A stretch of DNA of 19,793 bases from JACJXF01 sp964349045 (lineage in GTDB: Bacteria > Bacteroidota > Bacteroidia > Bacteroidales > GCA-2748055): positions 1 through 19,793 of the forward strand of contig CAYGFI010000087.1 of the NCBI GenBank assembly GCA_964349045.1. Direction: 5' to 3'. The notes beneath the pieces are model-generated. The model ran no database searches and was not told the origin of the DNA. It worked only from the letters and a program-made list of their open reading frames with translations. A program made the translations under genes and the position numbers. Position 1 is the stretch's first letter. Each line of letters opens with the position of its first letter. Positions 1 to 8,105 of the stretch are shown here, piece after piece.

Positions 1-2685
1 AGATTGTCCCGTGTCACCTTTGGCCACATTTCCAAAAAATGCCGCAACTGTTGTGGATTTAAGATCTCCCTGGATTTTTTGTCCTTTACCATAGCCATCG
101 CTGACGAGATATACTGAAGATGTTACTGTTGATAAATAGACTGTTACTGGATTCATAACATGGGAGCCAATTCGGTCAGGAATATTATCCTGCCCAACGA
201 GTTCTTTAGTATATTCCTCTACGATCCAGGCGCTGCTATCAGCATTTGTACCAAAACGTTGCGATGATTCAATCAATGTTCTGGCACCAGTATAAATATC
301 TGGTTTTGCTCTCATTCTCGCCCTCTGGGTATTATTAAAAGGTCTTCCCGCTACGGTCCATTTATTATCAGAAAGAGGATCACCGATCACATCAACCACT
401 GTGTAATCGCTAGGATTCCCCACTGGTTTTTTCCCTTCCAGTACAGAATCATTATCGATATGGAACAGCCAAAGCGCATCTCTGTTATTGTACGCCGGTG
501 GTGTAATTGTAGCTGCAACACCAAAAAGAGCTAAACCTCCTGGATTTGTACTAATTTGATCCCATCTCTTTTGTATAATAGTGCGGTGGAAATCGGTTAG
601 ATATTGCTCCCTGTCTGCCCAGGTAACAGACATAACGAAAACGGCACCCGGTTTAACTACCGGATTAACATTCCCATCAAGGGATAAAATCCCTGGTTCG
701 ATCAGCCAGCTGACGGTGTCGTCATGAAACTTATATCCCGGAACATAACTTCTGTACCTATTCTTAAATAAAGCATCAGTAGGGGTAGCCGGAACAGCTT
801 CAGCAAGAGCATCTCCGGGGTTTGTTGCGTCAGTTCTTATAATCAGGTACTCTGACAGATCCATGTCAACATTGCCGGGATTCACAATTTCTATATAAGA
901 CATCGCAGAACGCTGGTGGTTTGCCAATTCTGAGAAAAACGGAGTTCCATTATATACTTGTATCTTCGAAGGATCTTTTTCCAATTCAAAGATCACAGTA
1001 TAGTCCTGAGAAAGCGTATCACTTTCAGATGTCACTGTAAATACAGTTGATCTGGCTTCAAGACTTCCGGCAAGTGAAATTGCCCTTTTTACACTAATCT
1101 TACTATTGATATTTGCAGGAAGAGCGACCAGTGCAGGAACACTTGTGGATCCATAAGGCACCATTACAGTATATATATATTTGCTCCTTGAAAATTGAGG
1201 TATCGTATCATTATTCCAGTCTTCAAGAAACTCGGATTTGTCGGGCCAGGTGATGGCGGCAAGTTCTACATTGTTGCTCGGTGCATAATCCAGCACATCA
1301 ATGAAATATTCCTTGGTAGTTGTTCCATTTTGAGCTATTACCTTTAGCTTGTCACCATTTTGAAGGTCAGCACGGACAACTCCGTCTTTCCATACAATCT
1401 CCCAGTTGGCAAGTGGTGCTTTTTCCAGGTTTTTGAAGAGCGTGTCCACCCTGGTTGCATAGGCTACATTTCCAATGGTATCAATTACAGGACCCCCTCC
1501 TGTAACATAGTAGGGCTGTACCCAGCGGTCATTTGCATTCCATTCATATTGTTGTGTATTAGGATTGTTCCAATAGGCTCCGCCACTTACTTTATACAAC
1601 AATGGATAAACAGATGCCTGGTCAGCCGAAGGCGCTGCAACCTTCATTTCAAAATCGACCTGTTCAAGTGTATTTCCTGCTGCATAAACGCTAAGAATAT
1701 CACCATCCTGAATTATTACATGTGTTGAATCAATTACACTTGAATCCTGCACATATTCCCAGGCCTGACCTGGTCCAATGGTTAAAAAGTCAAGGATGGA
1801 ATCTCCTTTGTAGATACCCCATGGAACAGTCATTTTTGCATTCGGTTTGTCAACATCCACCACAGACGAGCTTATGTTTACATGAAAATCACCATGCGTT
1901 TTTACTGTGGTAAAAGATTTCCTGCTACTCTGAGGCTGAATGGGTAGAATCAGCCACTCTGAATCTTCCAAGGAAACACCACTTTGGTTTGTCCAAACCA
2001 TGTTTCCGGTTTTGATGGTTGCCTTTCTGACCATCGTTTTATAACGAGAGGCTTCTGGAACTCCTGCTACATCACGATAACCAGCTGCCGCTGTGTTGGC
2101 TGCATTGAGAAAGAGTACTACCTGGTCTATCATGATGGAGTCCCCGTTAGCGAGATGATTAAAGAGCACGTAAGGCTGATCACCCCAGTCCCATAACATA
2201 CCACCTGTGACATCTGTGGAGTCTTTTCCCCACATTTCCCACTCAGGGATGACCACAGGACTATAACCAAAGGAATTGACACTGTGATTAATCCAATCGG
2301 CCATTGCCATTATGTCAAGGCGGTGGTCGGGCCAGTAGCCTTCCGTTGCAAGTTTGTCACTGACGTTACATGCAAGCCAGGTAGCTCCCGGAGCAAGCTT
2401 ACCCGATAATCTCTTCTGCATACCTGCTACAACAGCAGAATTTAATCTCCATTGACCGTTCGCATCCTGACTCAAAACCTTATTAGTGACTCTGGCAATA
2501 GTTACTTTGGAAAGGTCAATTGTATCCGTACCTACGTTGGCCAATTCAAGGTAAAGGTTAAATGGAGCACTGCCCCGATGTTCGGAGAAGATCAGGTGTT
2601 TAATTGTGTCCTGTTTTTGTGCATATACTCCCAGCATAAGCCCAGAGAATAATAATGTTAAAAGAAATTGTCTAAGTTTTTTCAT
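1..2685 (-). CDS. Large secreted protein with lamin-tail-like and cadherin-like modules (partial, 3' end outside window)
   Basis: An open frame of 895 codons runs from ATG at 2685 to the window edge without a stop, so the C-terminus is missing. It begins with a signal peptide (MKKLRQFLLTLL... ending in VYA-Q). The mature N-terminus (IKHLIFSEHRG, then YLELANVGTDTIDLSKV) resembles lamin-tail domains, where a protein contributes an 'element of value plus DLS' strand pattern. It is a close paralogue of the gene at 17136: 36 of 49 residues match in the first mature stretch, and the DNA is 38/40 identical at 2571-2610. No catalytic motif was recognised. A cell-surface or exported adhesin or glycan-binding role is inferred from the modules and locus. 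A T9SS sorting domain may lie beyond the edge but cannot be seen. It has its own operator and -7 box upstream (2745-2799), so it is probably co-regulated with the enzymes. The start is supported by the signal peptide and by a 59-nt leader, matching the paralogue's 58 nt. Confidence 0.85.
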   Translation of the reverse strand, partial: MKKLRQFLLTLLFSGLMLGVYAQKQDTIKHLIFSEHRGSAPFNLYLELANVGTDTIDLSKVTIARVTNKVLSQDANGQWRLNSAVVAGMQKRLSGKLAPGATWLACNVSDKLATEGYWPDHRLDIMAMADWINHSVNSFGYSPVVIPEWEMWGKDSTDVTGGMLWDWGDQPYVLFNHLANGDSIMIDQVVLFLNAANTAAAGYRDVAGVPEASRYKTMVRKATIKTGNMVWTNQSGVSLEDSEWLILPIQPQSSRKSFTTVKTHGDFHVNISSSVVDVDKPNAKMTVPWGIYKGDSILDFLTIGPGQAWEYVQDSSVIDSTHVIIQDGDILSVYAAGNTLEQVDFEMKVAAPSADQASVYPLLYKVSGGAYWNNPNTQQYEWNANDRWVQPYYVTGGGPVIDTIGNVAYATRVDTLFKNLEKAPLANWEIVWKDGVVRADLQNGDKLKVIAQNGTTTKEYFIDVLDYAPSNNVELAAITWPDKSEFLEDWNNDTIPQFSRSKYIYTVMVPYGSTSVPALVALPANINSKISVKRAISLAGSLEARSTVFTVTSESDTLSQDYTVIFELEKDPSKIQVYNGTPFFSELANHQRSAMSYIEIVNPGNVDMDLSEYLIIRTDATNPGDALAEAVPATPTDALFKNRYRSYVPGYKFHDDTVSWLIEPGILSLDGNVNPVVKPGAVFVMSVTWADREQYLTDFHRTIIQKRWDQISTNPGGLALFGVAATITPPAYNNRDALWLFHIDNDSVLEGKKPVGNPSDYTVVDVIGDPLSDNKWTVAGRPFNNTQRARMRAKPDIYTGARTLIESSQRFGTNADSSAWIVEEYTKELVGQDNIPDRIGSHVMNPVTVYLSTVTSSVYLVSDGYGKGQKIQGDLKSTTVAAFFGNVAKGDTGQS

Positions 2686-2744
2686 ATGTAAAAGTTTTAG
2701 AAAAAAAATGAAAATTGATTGTTTTCTTACTGAGTTTAATCATA

Positions 2745-2806
2745 CAATTATATTAAATCATATATTGAATGATTTGTTCAATTCGTGCAATCCTTTGCTG
2801 AAATCA
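2745..2806 (-). promoter_or_regulatory. Predicted HTCS operator and promoter of the left paralogue
   Basis: The core motif occupies 2776-2799 read on the minus strand (AGCAAAGG...GAATTGAAC). It matches all 13 columns shared by the four copies in this window. After exactly 23 nt comes TATAATTG (2752-2745), a near match to the Bacteroidota -7 element TAnnTTTG. The sequence just after it (TTGTATGATTA) is shared with the fucosidase promoter. No TTTG -33 element sits at normal spacing, which fits activator dependence. This is the weakest of the four copies by overall similarity, but its spacing is exact. The rest of the 2686-2940 gap is AT-rich, and I see no gene or convincing terminator in it. 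Confidence 0.6.
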
Positions 2807-2940
2807 TGAATATCAAAAAAGTATGCCCAATAACTTATATTAGAGATGATCGGATATTTTTTTTACTCTAATTCCATAAATCAGCAGTCAAAGCAATACA
2901 AATTGAATATTTTATATTGTCAGCAATTAAATTGTTTCCA

Positions 2941-5391
2941 CTATTGTTTATATAATTTTTGCGTAAACGAAGTTTCTTTATTGGTAATTCTTATAATATA
3001 AATTCCGCTGGAAAAGCCATTCATCTCAAGTCTGTATTCATTATCTACAACAAAATTCTTGCTTAGTATCATACCGAGTGTATTATAAATTTCAACCTCA
3101 GCCCCTATGCAATTGCTTAATGTGTGTGTAAATGAATTGATAAGCATTTGATTGATGCCTGAATGAACACCGCTTACAGAAAGTTCACAACTGGCAACAC
3201 ATCCTCCATCTTCACTCTTTATAGTTATACTGGCTGATCCTGATCCTGTTGCTGTAATCAAGCCACTTGAATCCACAATGGCTACAGAGGTGTCGCTGCT
3301 ACTCCAGCCAATTCTTTGGTAACGTGCTCCGGATGGGCTGAGTGTCGCACTTAATTGAAGGGTATCTCCAACAATCAGAGATTCACTGGCTAAAGAAACA
3401 CTAATCCCTGTACATGGGAAATGATTTACTGTTATGGGACTGCTGTCTGAATATCCACCATCTTCACATATCGCTGCAACACTGGACAAGCCTGCTTTTT
3501 TTGCGCTAACCACTCCATTTGTATCCACCGTTGCAACAGAAGTATCGCTACTGCTCCAACTTACACGCTTATTAAATGCATTTTCAGGATAAACAGTTGC
3601 ACTAAGCTGTTGGATACCACCAACAAGCAAGGATAATCTATACGGGAAGACTATAACACCAGTGGTTGGTACATTGCCTACATTAATCGCGCAGGTATCT
3701 GTAAATCCTCCTTCTTCACTTGTTACGGTAATAGTGGCTGTACCTGCCATTTTTGCTCGTACAATTCCATTTGAATCTATGGTAGCAACAGTAGTATTGC
3801 TACTACTCCAGCTTAGATTTTTGTTACTTGCACGGAGTGGTATAAAGCTTGCACTGAGTTGATTGCTTTCTCCAACAACTAAGCTAACATTTCGCGTGGA
3901 TAGACTAATTTCTTCAACCTGAACTGGACTCACAGTGATTATACAACTATCTGCCTTTCCCCCATCAATACTTGTAGCGGTAATAGTTGCAGAACCTGTA
4001 CCTCTTGCAGTAATCACTCCATAAGAACTAACTGTAGCAACTAAAGAATCGCTGCTACTCCAGTTGAGCTCCTTATTGCTTGCATTATATGGACTAAAAC
4101 TTGTAAGCAATAGTTTTGTGGCGCCATCAGGCAGATCCAGGCTGTTTTCAGAAAGACTTATCCCGGTAACAAGAACCGGATCACCTGTTTCAGCTGCCGG
4201 TTTTTCAATACTAAGATATTCTGAGCTTAGCATCAATCCCCTTGTATCTGTTACGGTAAAATATATAGTTGTGGAACTATCGGGTATGAGCGCAAAAATG
4301 GTTGTGTCAGTAATGTTGGCTGAAGCACTGACCCATTGCCTTTCTGTCCAGTTGCCCGCATCAAGGGTATAAAATAATTCTGCACTTTTGATACTCTTCT
4401 CAGAAGTGAAATTGACATAAACAATATTATTTGAGCGTTGTGGTTTTTTAATGACAGGAAGTGGGATTCCTCCACTGGTAACCTGATCGGCAAAGGCATA
4501 CACTTCATTATATTTTAATATTGTTAAATTATCATGAGGCATTTCTAAGGTATACCTGAATGTTGCGGGACTTTGGACTCCCAGAGCAGATCTTTGTGTA
4601 CATGTCAGAGCAAAGTGAAAGTCGTTGGTTCCATTGAACCAAAGGGTAGGATAATTTACATTATTAAAAAATGCAGAACCATCGTAGTTGGTATTTACAA
4701 AATTTGTTTTGTCACTTCCTAAGGGTAGCATTTCTCCCTGGTATCCATCGGACCCGGCAAGGTAACCAGAACCATAAACCGGGATCGCAAAACAGAATCT
4801 TGTATCCACTCCCATTACGGTACTTGTAAGCGTCCCTCCCCAGCTGGGACCACTAATCCCTATTTTATCCGGATTTACTTCGGGAAATGAGCGGAGCAGG
4901 GAATTGGCCTTCACAATTTGCGCCACGGCGTGATAGTACCATTGTTCATCAAGAGGCAAGGTCCAGTCATTAAAAACACCCACCCTGATTGGTCCCGGGT
5001 TTGGCGTTGGTAAAATATTTCCCAATTCATCTTTTTCTGGACAATGCCCTTCCAGGTCCATGCTGATGCATGCATAGCCATGTGCATTCCAAGCCTTAAC
5101 CCATTCAGGAAACGCTGTTCCTCCCCCACCATGAACATGCACCAGGGCCGGCCAACCACCTTCTGGAATTTCACCGGCAGGAGCACTATAATATGCAAAT
5201 ACATCAGTCGGTTTTCCTTTATAAACGATGGATTTATAAAATATACTTGTCATCCCAGCTACTGCTGCTACATTTGTAGTCTCCCATTGAGGTACTTCAA
5301 ACAGTGAATCCAGATTCCATGGGCCCACTTCCAAAGCATAGCCATTTAGAAGGGTAAAAAAGAGCAGGGTTATTAATGTAAATTTCTTCAT
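2941..5391 (-). CDS. T9SS-exported alpha/beta-hydrolase esterase with four BIG2 domains
   Basis: This 816-residue protein has a signal peptide (about 1-19, ending GYA-L). An alpha/beta-hydrolase of the dienelactone hydrolase/acetyl xylan esterase type covers about 35-310. The oxyanion-hole strand VHVHGGGG is at 84-91. The nucleophile Ser183 lies in GPSWGG, the probable acid Asp257 in NGTND, and the catalytic His286 in MPHDN. A short beta-rich linker (about 320-395) follows. Four bacterial Ig-like group 2 domains lie at about 408-488, 493-572, 577-656 and 660-739. A T9SS type A sorting domain occupies about 746-816 (VEIYNTLG, SSGIYIIRI, QKLYK end). The likely role is removing ester substituents from a polysaccharide at the cell surface or outside the cell. 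The substrate is unknown; acetyl groups on a fucan are an inference. It lies 93 nt after the GH29 gene and has no copy of the operator at the standard position, so it is probably co-transcribed with GH29. Confidence 0.8.
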   Translation of the reverse strand: MKKFTLITLLFFTLLNGYALEVGPWNLDSLFEVPQWETTNVAAVAGMTSIFYKSIVYKGKPTDVFAYYSAPAGEIPEGGWPALVHVHGGGGTAFPEWVKAWNAHGYACISMDLEGHCPEKDELGNILPTPNPGPIRVGVFNDWTLPLDEQWYYHAVAQIVKANSLLRSFPEVNPDKIGISGPSWGGTLTSTVMGVDTRFCFAIPVYGSGYLAGSDGYQGEMLPLGSDKTNFVNTNYDGSAFFNNVNYPTLWFNGTNDFHFALTCTQRSALGVQSPATFRYTLEMPHDNLTILKYNEVYAFADQVTSGGIPLPVIKKPQRSNNIVYVNFTSEKSIKSAELFYTLDAGNWTERQWVSASANITDTTIFALIPDSSTTIYFTVTDTRGLMLSSEYLSIEKPAAETGDPVLVTGISLSENSLDLPDGATKLLLTSFSPYNASNKELNWSSSDSLVATVSSYGVITARGTGSATITATSIDGGKADSCIITVSPVQVEEISLSTRNVSLVVGESNQLSASFIPLRASNKNLSWSSSNTTVATIDSNGIVRAKMAGTATITVTSEEGGFTDTCAINVGNVPTTGVIVFPYRLSLLVGGIQQLSATVYPENAFNKRVSWSSSDTSVATVDTNGVVSAKKAGLSSVAAICEDGGYSDSSPITVNHFPCTGISVSLASESLIVGDTLQLSATLSPSGARYQRIGWSSSDTSVAIVDSSGLITATGSGSASITIKSEDGGCVASCELSVSGVHSGINQMLINSFTHTLSNCIGAEVEIYNTLGMILSKNFVVDNEYRLEMNGFSSGIYIIRITNKETSFTQKLYKQ
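3175..4170 (-). repeat. Four tandem BIG2-encoding repeats in the esterase gene
   Basis: Four diverged in-frame repeats of about 250 bp encode the BIG2 domains. A recurrent core, WSSSD/N...VATVD..G.V.A...G.A.IT, is visible in each. On the plus strand a conserved stretch close to gctactccag recurs near 3297, 3550, 3801 and 4054, at about 252-bp period. The third copy has lost the usual T-I-T strand (SSVAAICEDGG). These are protein-domain repeats, not a mobile element. Confidence 0.8.
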
Positions 5392-5484
5392 AATAAATAT
5401 AAAGGTAACGCTATTAGCTAAAATATGATCTTTTTGGACAATTGAAAGAGTCTTTTAATATGCGCTATTTTGTATAATAAATTG

Positions 5485-7050
5485 TTATTTTGTTGTTATT
5501 CTAAATCCAATTACCGGTTGATCAGGTATCGATTTTGGCAATTTAATTATTAGTTCCTCATTTGTTCTCTTCCATTTAATTCGTTCACTGCTTCCCAGCA
5601 TGCTGATGTCTTTTATTTTCTTATCCAGAATTCCACCTGTATTTAAAGTTTTAATAGTAATATCCCGGGTAGGTGGAGCCAATACAAAAGCAAACAGGGC
5701 ATCCCCTTTCGATGTAAATCGAATATCATTTTGAGAGAAGTCCTTAAGATTTTCTCCCTGACGACCGTCTTTCATCTCCAACGGGCCTTCGCCAAAAATC
5801 TTCCAGGGTCTGCTACCATAAATCCCCTCACCATTCACTTTAAGAAAATCACCAAAGGCAGTAAGATATGCGGCTTGATTCTCCGGCATAGTTCCATCGC
5901 CACGCAAAGCAACGTTGAGCATTACAATTCCATTTTTACTGATCGCATCAACGGCATTTCCTATCATCACCGGAATACTCATTCTGTTGACAGCACCTTT
6001 TCGATAAAACCAATTACCCGAAAGATCGGTCGCCCACATCCATGGTTCTGGTTTAATTTCTCCGGCACTACCTCTTTCCAGGTTGTAAGTAAAAGCAGCC
6101 TTGTTTATATTTCCATTTTTGAAGGACAGAACTGCAGTCTGCTCGCCTCCGTTTTCCTCGATATTCTTGTTGAGATAGTCAGAAAATAACTTAACCCCCA
6201 GGCTTTTTCCACTTTTTTCGTCAGGATAGGGAGCATCATTGTTAAACATGTCGGGATCGTATTTTTCGATAATATCCCAGCAACGTGCATACCAGTGCTC
6301 GTTCCAGCTGTCCTGACTGTCATAATTTTTAGAATCGTAATCCATGTTAAAGAACGCCCATTCAGGTGTACCTGGTTTTTGATATTGACGTGCTTCTTTA
6401 TAAAATCTTGGTGACCAGTAGAGATGTGTTGATACACCAAATTTCAGGCCCTGTTTATGAGCAGCTTCTTTCCATTCTCCGAGAATATCCCGATGGGGTC
6501 CCATTTTCACTGAATTCCAAGGGAAGAATGAGTCGTACATATCGAAATTATCGTGATGGGTTGCAACTGGCATAATAAAACGTGCCCCGCAATCCTTGAA
6601 AAATGTCACCAATGCATCCGGATCCCAATTTTCAGCTTTAAACAAAGGGATAAGTTTCTCATAACCAAACTCCGAAGGAGGGCCATAGCGCTCAGTGTGC
6701 CAGGCACTCAGAACATCAGACATCTTATCGCTTGCACTAGCCTCAGAAGCAGGTACTCCGCTTCCATACATTCGACTGCCATACCAGGAACCATCAGGGG
6801 GCCGATTTTCATCCACTGCTGAGGATATGCCCCAGTGCATCCAGACTCCAATTTTGCCATCCTGAAACCAGTCGGGCACTTTGTAATTCTCGGCCATGGA
6901 CTCCCAGGTGGGTTGAATTTTTTGGGCAGAAGCGTGAGAGATAAAGCATCCTAACCAGATAATTAAAATGCTGGCTATTAATCGGTAGTCACTTATATTA
7001 TTTATGAAAAATAGTTTGGAAGTGGATGGAATTAAGCGCTTGATTTTCAT
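5485..7050 (-). CDS. GH29 alpha-L-fucosidase, exported
   Basis: This 521-residue protein matches the GH29 fucosidase pattern, retaining exo-enzymes that release alpha-L-fucose. A signal peptide with a long N-region ends near ASA-Q (residues 41-43); its hydrophobic core is about 24-38. The catalytic barrel begins with WFQDGKIGVWMHWG (61-74), a GH29 hallmark. It continues with MPVATHHDNFDMY (160-172; His165/His166), FGVSTHLYW (204-212) and DPDMFNNDAPYP (265-276), where Asp272 is the probable nucleophile. A C-terminal beta-domain from about 415 ends at Lys521. There is no T9SS domain and no lipobox, so a periplasmic location is likely. No other Met precedes residue 52, so 7050 is the only start that keeps the signal peptide. 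It is the first gene of a unit that also holds the esterase, with its own operator upstream at 7117-7140. Specificity for sulfated fucan oligosaccharides is inferred from the sulfatase nearby. Confidence 0.92.
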   Translation of the reverse strand: MKIKRLIPSTSKLFFINNISDYRLIASILIIWLGCFISHASAQKIQPTWESMAENYKVPDWFQDGKIGVWMHWGISSAVDENRPPDGSWYGSRMYGSGVPASEASASDKMSDVLSAWHTERYGPPSEFGYEKLIPLFKAENWDPDALVTFFKDCGARFIMPVATHHDNFDMYDSFFPWNSVKMGPHRDILGEWKEAAHKQGLKFGVSTHLYWSPRFYKEARQYQKPGTPEWAFFNMDYDSKNYDSQDSWNEHWYARCWDIIEKYDPDMFNNDAPYPDEKSGKSLGVKLFSDYLNKNIEENGGEQTAVLSFKNGNINKAAFTYNLERGSAGEIKPEPWMWATDLSGNWFYRKGAVNRMSIPVMIGNAVDAISKNGIVMLNVALRGDGTMPENQAAYLTAFGDFLKVNGEGIYGSRPWKIFGEGPLEMKDGRQGENLKDFSQNDIRFTSKGDALFAFVLAPPTRDITIKTLNTGGILDKKIKDISMLGSSERIKWKRTNEELIIKLPKSIPDQPVIGFRITTK

Positions 7051-7085
7051 CTTTAATAGAATTAAGAAAATGGAGTATAATCATA

Positions 7086-7147
7086 CAAAGTTGTGATTTA
7101 TATTCTTTTTCAGAATGCTTAAATCCATCATTTTCTTGCTCAGATAG
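7086..7147 (-). promoter_or_regulatory. Predicted HTCS operator and promoter of the fucosidase-esterase unit
   Basis: Read on the minus strand, the 31-nt site at 7147-7117 matches the site before the glycoside hydrolase (12771-12741) at 25 of 31 positions, including GAGCAAGAAAA. Its core is 7117-7140. Exactly 23 nt later is CAACTTTG (7093-7086), a 7/8 match to TAnnTTTG, then a 35-nt leader to the ATG. No -33 TTTG is present at the usual distance. The site lies in the 148-bp gap between the phosphatase and fucosidase genes, showing that the fucosidase is not only a read-through product of the upstream unit. Confidence 0.72.
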
Positions 7148-7198
7148 CTCAAGTAAAGAAAAAGGAGGTATTCAAAATGTCAAATCTGCAATTGAGTT

Positions 7199-8008
7199 TT
7201 AAGGCTGATTTTCGTAATCCAAAGGCACGTCGTTGCAAATCTTCAGTTTAAACCCGCCGTTTGGTTGCTGTTCAACCATCCAAATATTTGCATGTTCTAT
7301 AGCCGGAAAACCTGTCATCTCATCTTTTAGGAGCAATCTCAGTATGCCATTTCCACTGCTTCCGTGACCGGCCAGCAGGATTGTTTTATCAGTTCCATCA
7401 AAGCGCTCGAGGATCATGTCAACCGCCCTATGTAGAACTACCCTGGAGGCTGCTGTCTCATTCACATTATCAGAATGATCCTTTGGGAATTTGGGGAGCT
7501 TGAATTCGTTCAGGCAATCATCATGCAGGCTAAAATAGAGGGCTTCTTCGGCAGGCAATTCAATGGGTGCACCTTCGCCCAGGATCTTAACGTCCGGAAT
7601 ATGTAAATCGGGAGAAATGATTAGCGAACTTTGGTACAATTCGGCAAGCTCGGGCCAGACCTCACCTTTGGCTCCTACCTCTATCATGTAAGGCAGAATC
7701 GTATTCCGGGATCGCCAGGCTGAGCTGGAGGCAATAAAATCAAAATGGTATCTCCTGAGTTTTCCAGGCACTCTTTCCAGACGACCTTTGCCCGCTGGAG
7801 TGAATATATTGGGTTTGCCGACCCAGACAGGCCATTGATCCTCGGGTATTTCGCTATAAGTTTCCCAGTTTTTTTTAACATTGTGCCCGCCTTCAGCATG
7901 GCGGATGTAGACAATTTTCAAACCTTCTTTGGGTTCGGGTAAATCGGCTTTGGGTTTATATGCTCCCAACGACAAGCCTGCAAAAACCAGAAGGATACCG
8001 AAACGCAT
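7199..8008 (-). CDS. Exported histidine-phosphatase-superfamily protein
   Basis: From ATG at 8008 this is a 269-residue protein with a signal peptide (MRFGILLVFAGLSLGAYKP). The frame is open further upstream to 8170, but that start would overlap the sulfatase gene by 65 nt and bury the signal peptide, so 8008 is preferred. Histidine phosphatase (phosphoglycerate-mutase-like) motifs are clear. IVYIRHAEGGHN holds the phospho-accepting His37. SSSAWRSRNT matches the family's SS...R...T pattern with an Arg that binds phosphate. LLAGHGSSGNG holds the second catalytic His215. The expected reaction is phosphate-ester hydrolysis through a phosphohistidine, here probably in the periplasm. The physiological substrate is unknown; a phosphorylated glycan or sugar is speculative. 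It is the last gene of a unit with the glycoside hydrolase and sulfatase, 97 nt after the sulfatase stop. Confidence 0.82.
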   Translation of the reverse strand: MRFGILLVFAGLSLGAYKPKADLPEPKEGLKIVYIRHAEGGHNVKKNWETYSEIPEDQWPVWVGKPNIFTPAGKGRLERVPGKLRRYHFDFIASSSAWRSRNTILPYMIEVGAKGEVWPELAELYQSSLIISPDLHIPDVKILGEGAPIELPAEEALYFSLHDDCLNEFKLPKFPKDHSDNVNETAASRVVLHRAVDMILERFDGTDKTILLAGHGSSGNGILRLLLKDEMTGFPAIEHANIWMVEQQPNGGFKLKICNDVPLDYENQP

Positions 8009-8105
8009 AAGATTGTGAAAAGTGACTGTTTTTAATTTTGATTGATATGCTTTCAAAGTTCTATTCTTTATAATTTTTGTATTCGAGAAGAGAAAACATA
8101 CTGGT

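Noticed and set aside
3175..4170. Periodic repeats as a possible CRISPR-like or satellite array
   Set aside because: The period is about 250 bp, in frame, and explained by tandem BIG2 domains.
5412..5455. Possible fifth operator before the esterase (CTTTC... and ATTTTAGC, minus strand)
   Set aside because: It matches only patchily and needs an indel. No -7 box falls at the 23-nt spacing before the ATG, so co-transcription with the fucosidase is simpler.
5731..6189. Plus-strand open frame (152 codons) opposite the fucosidase
   Set aside because: It lies entirely within a well-supported GH29 gene and shows no protein family features.
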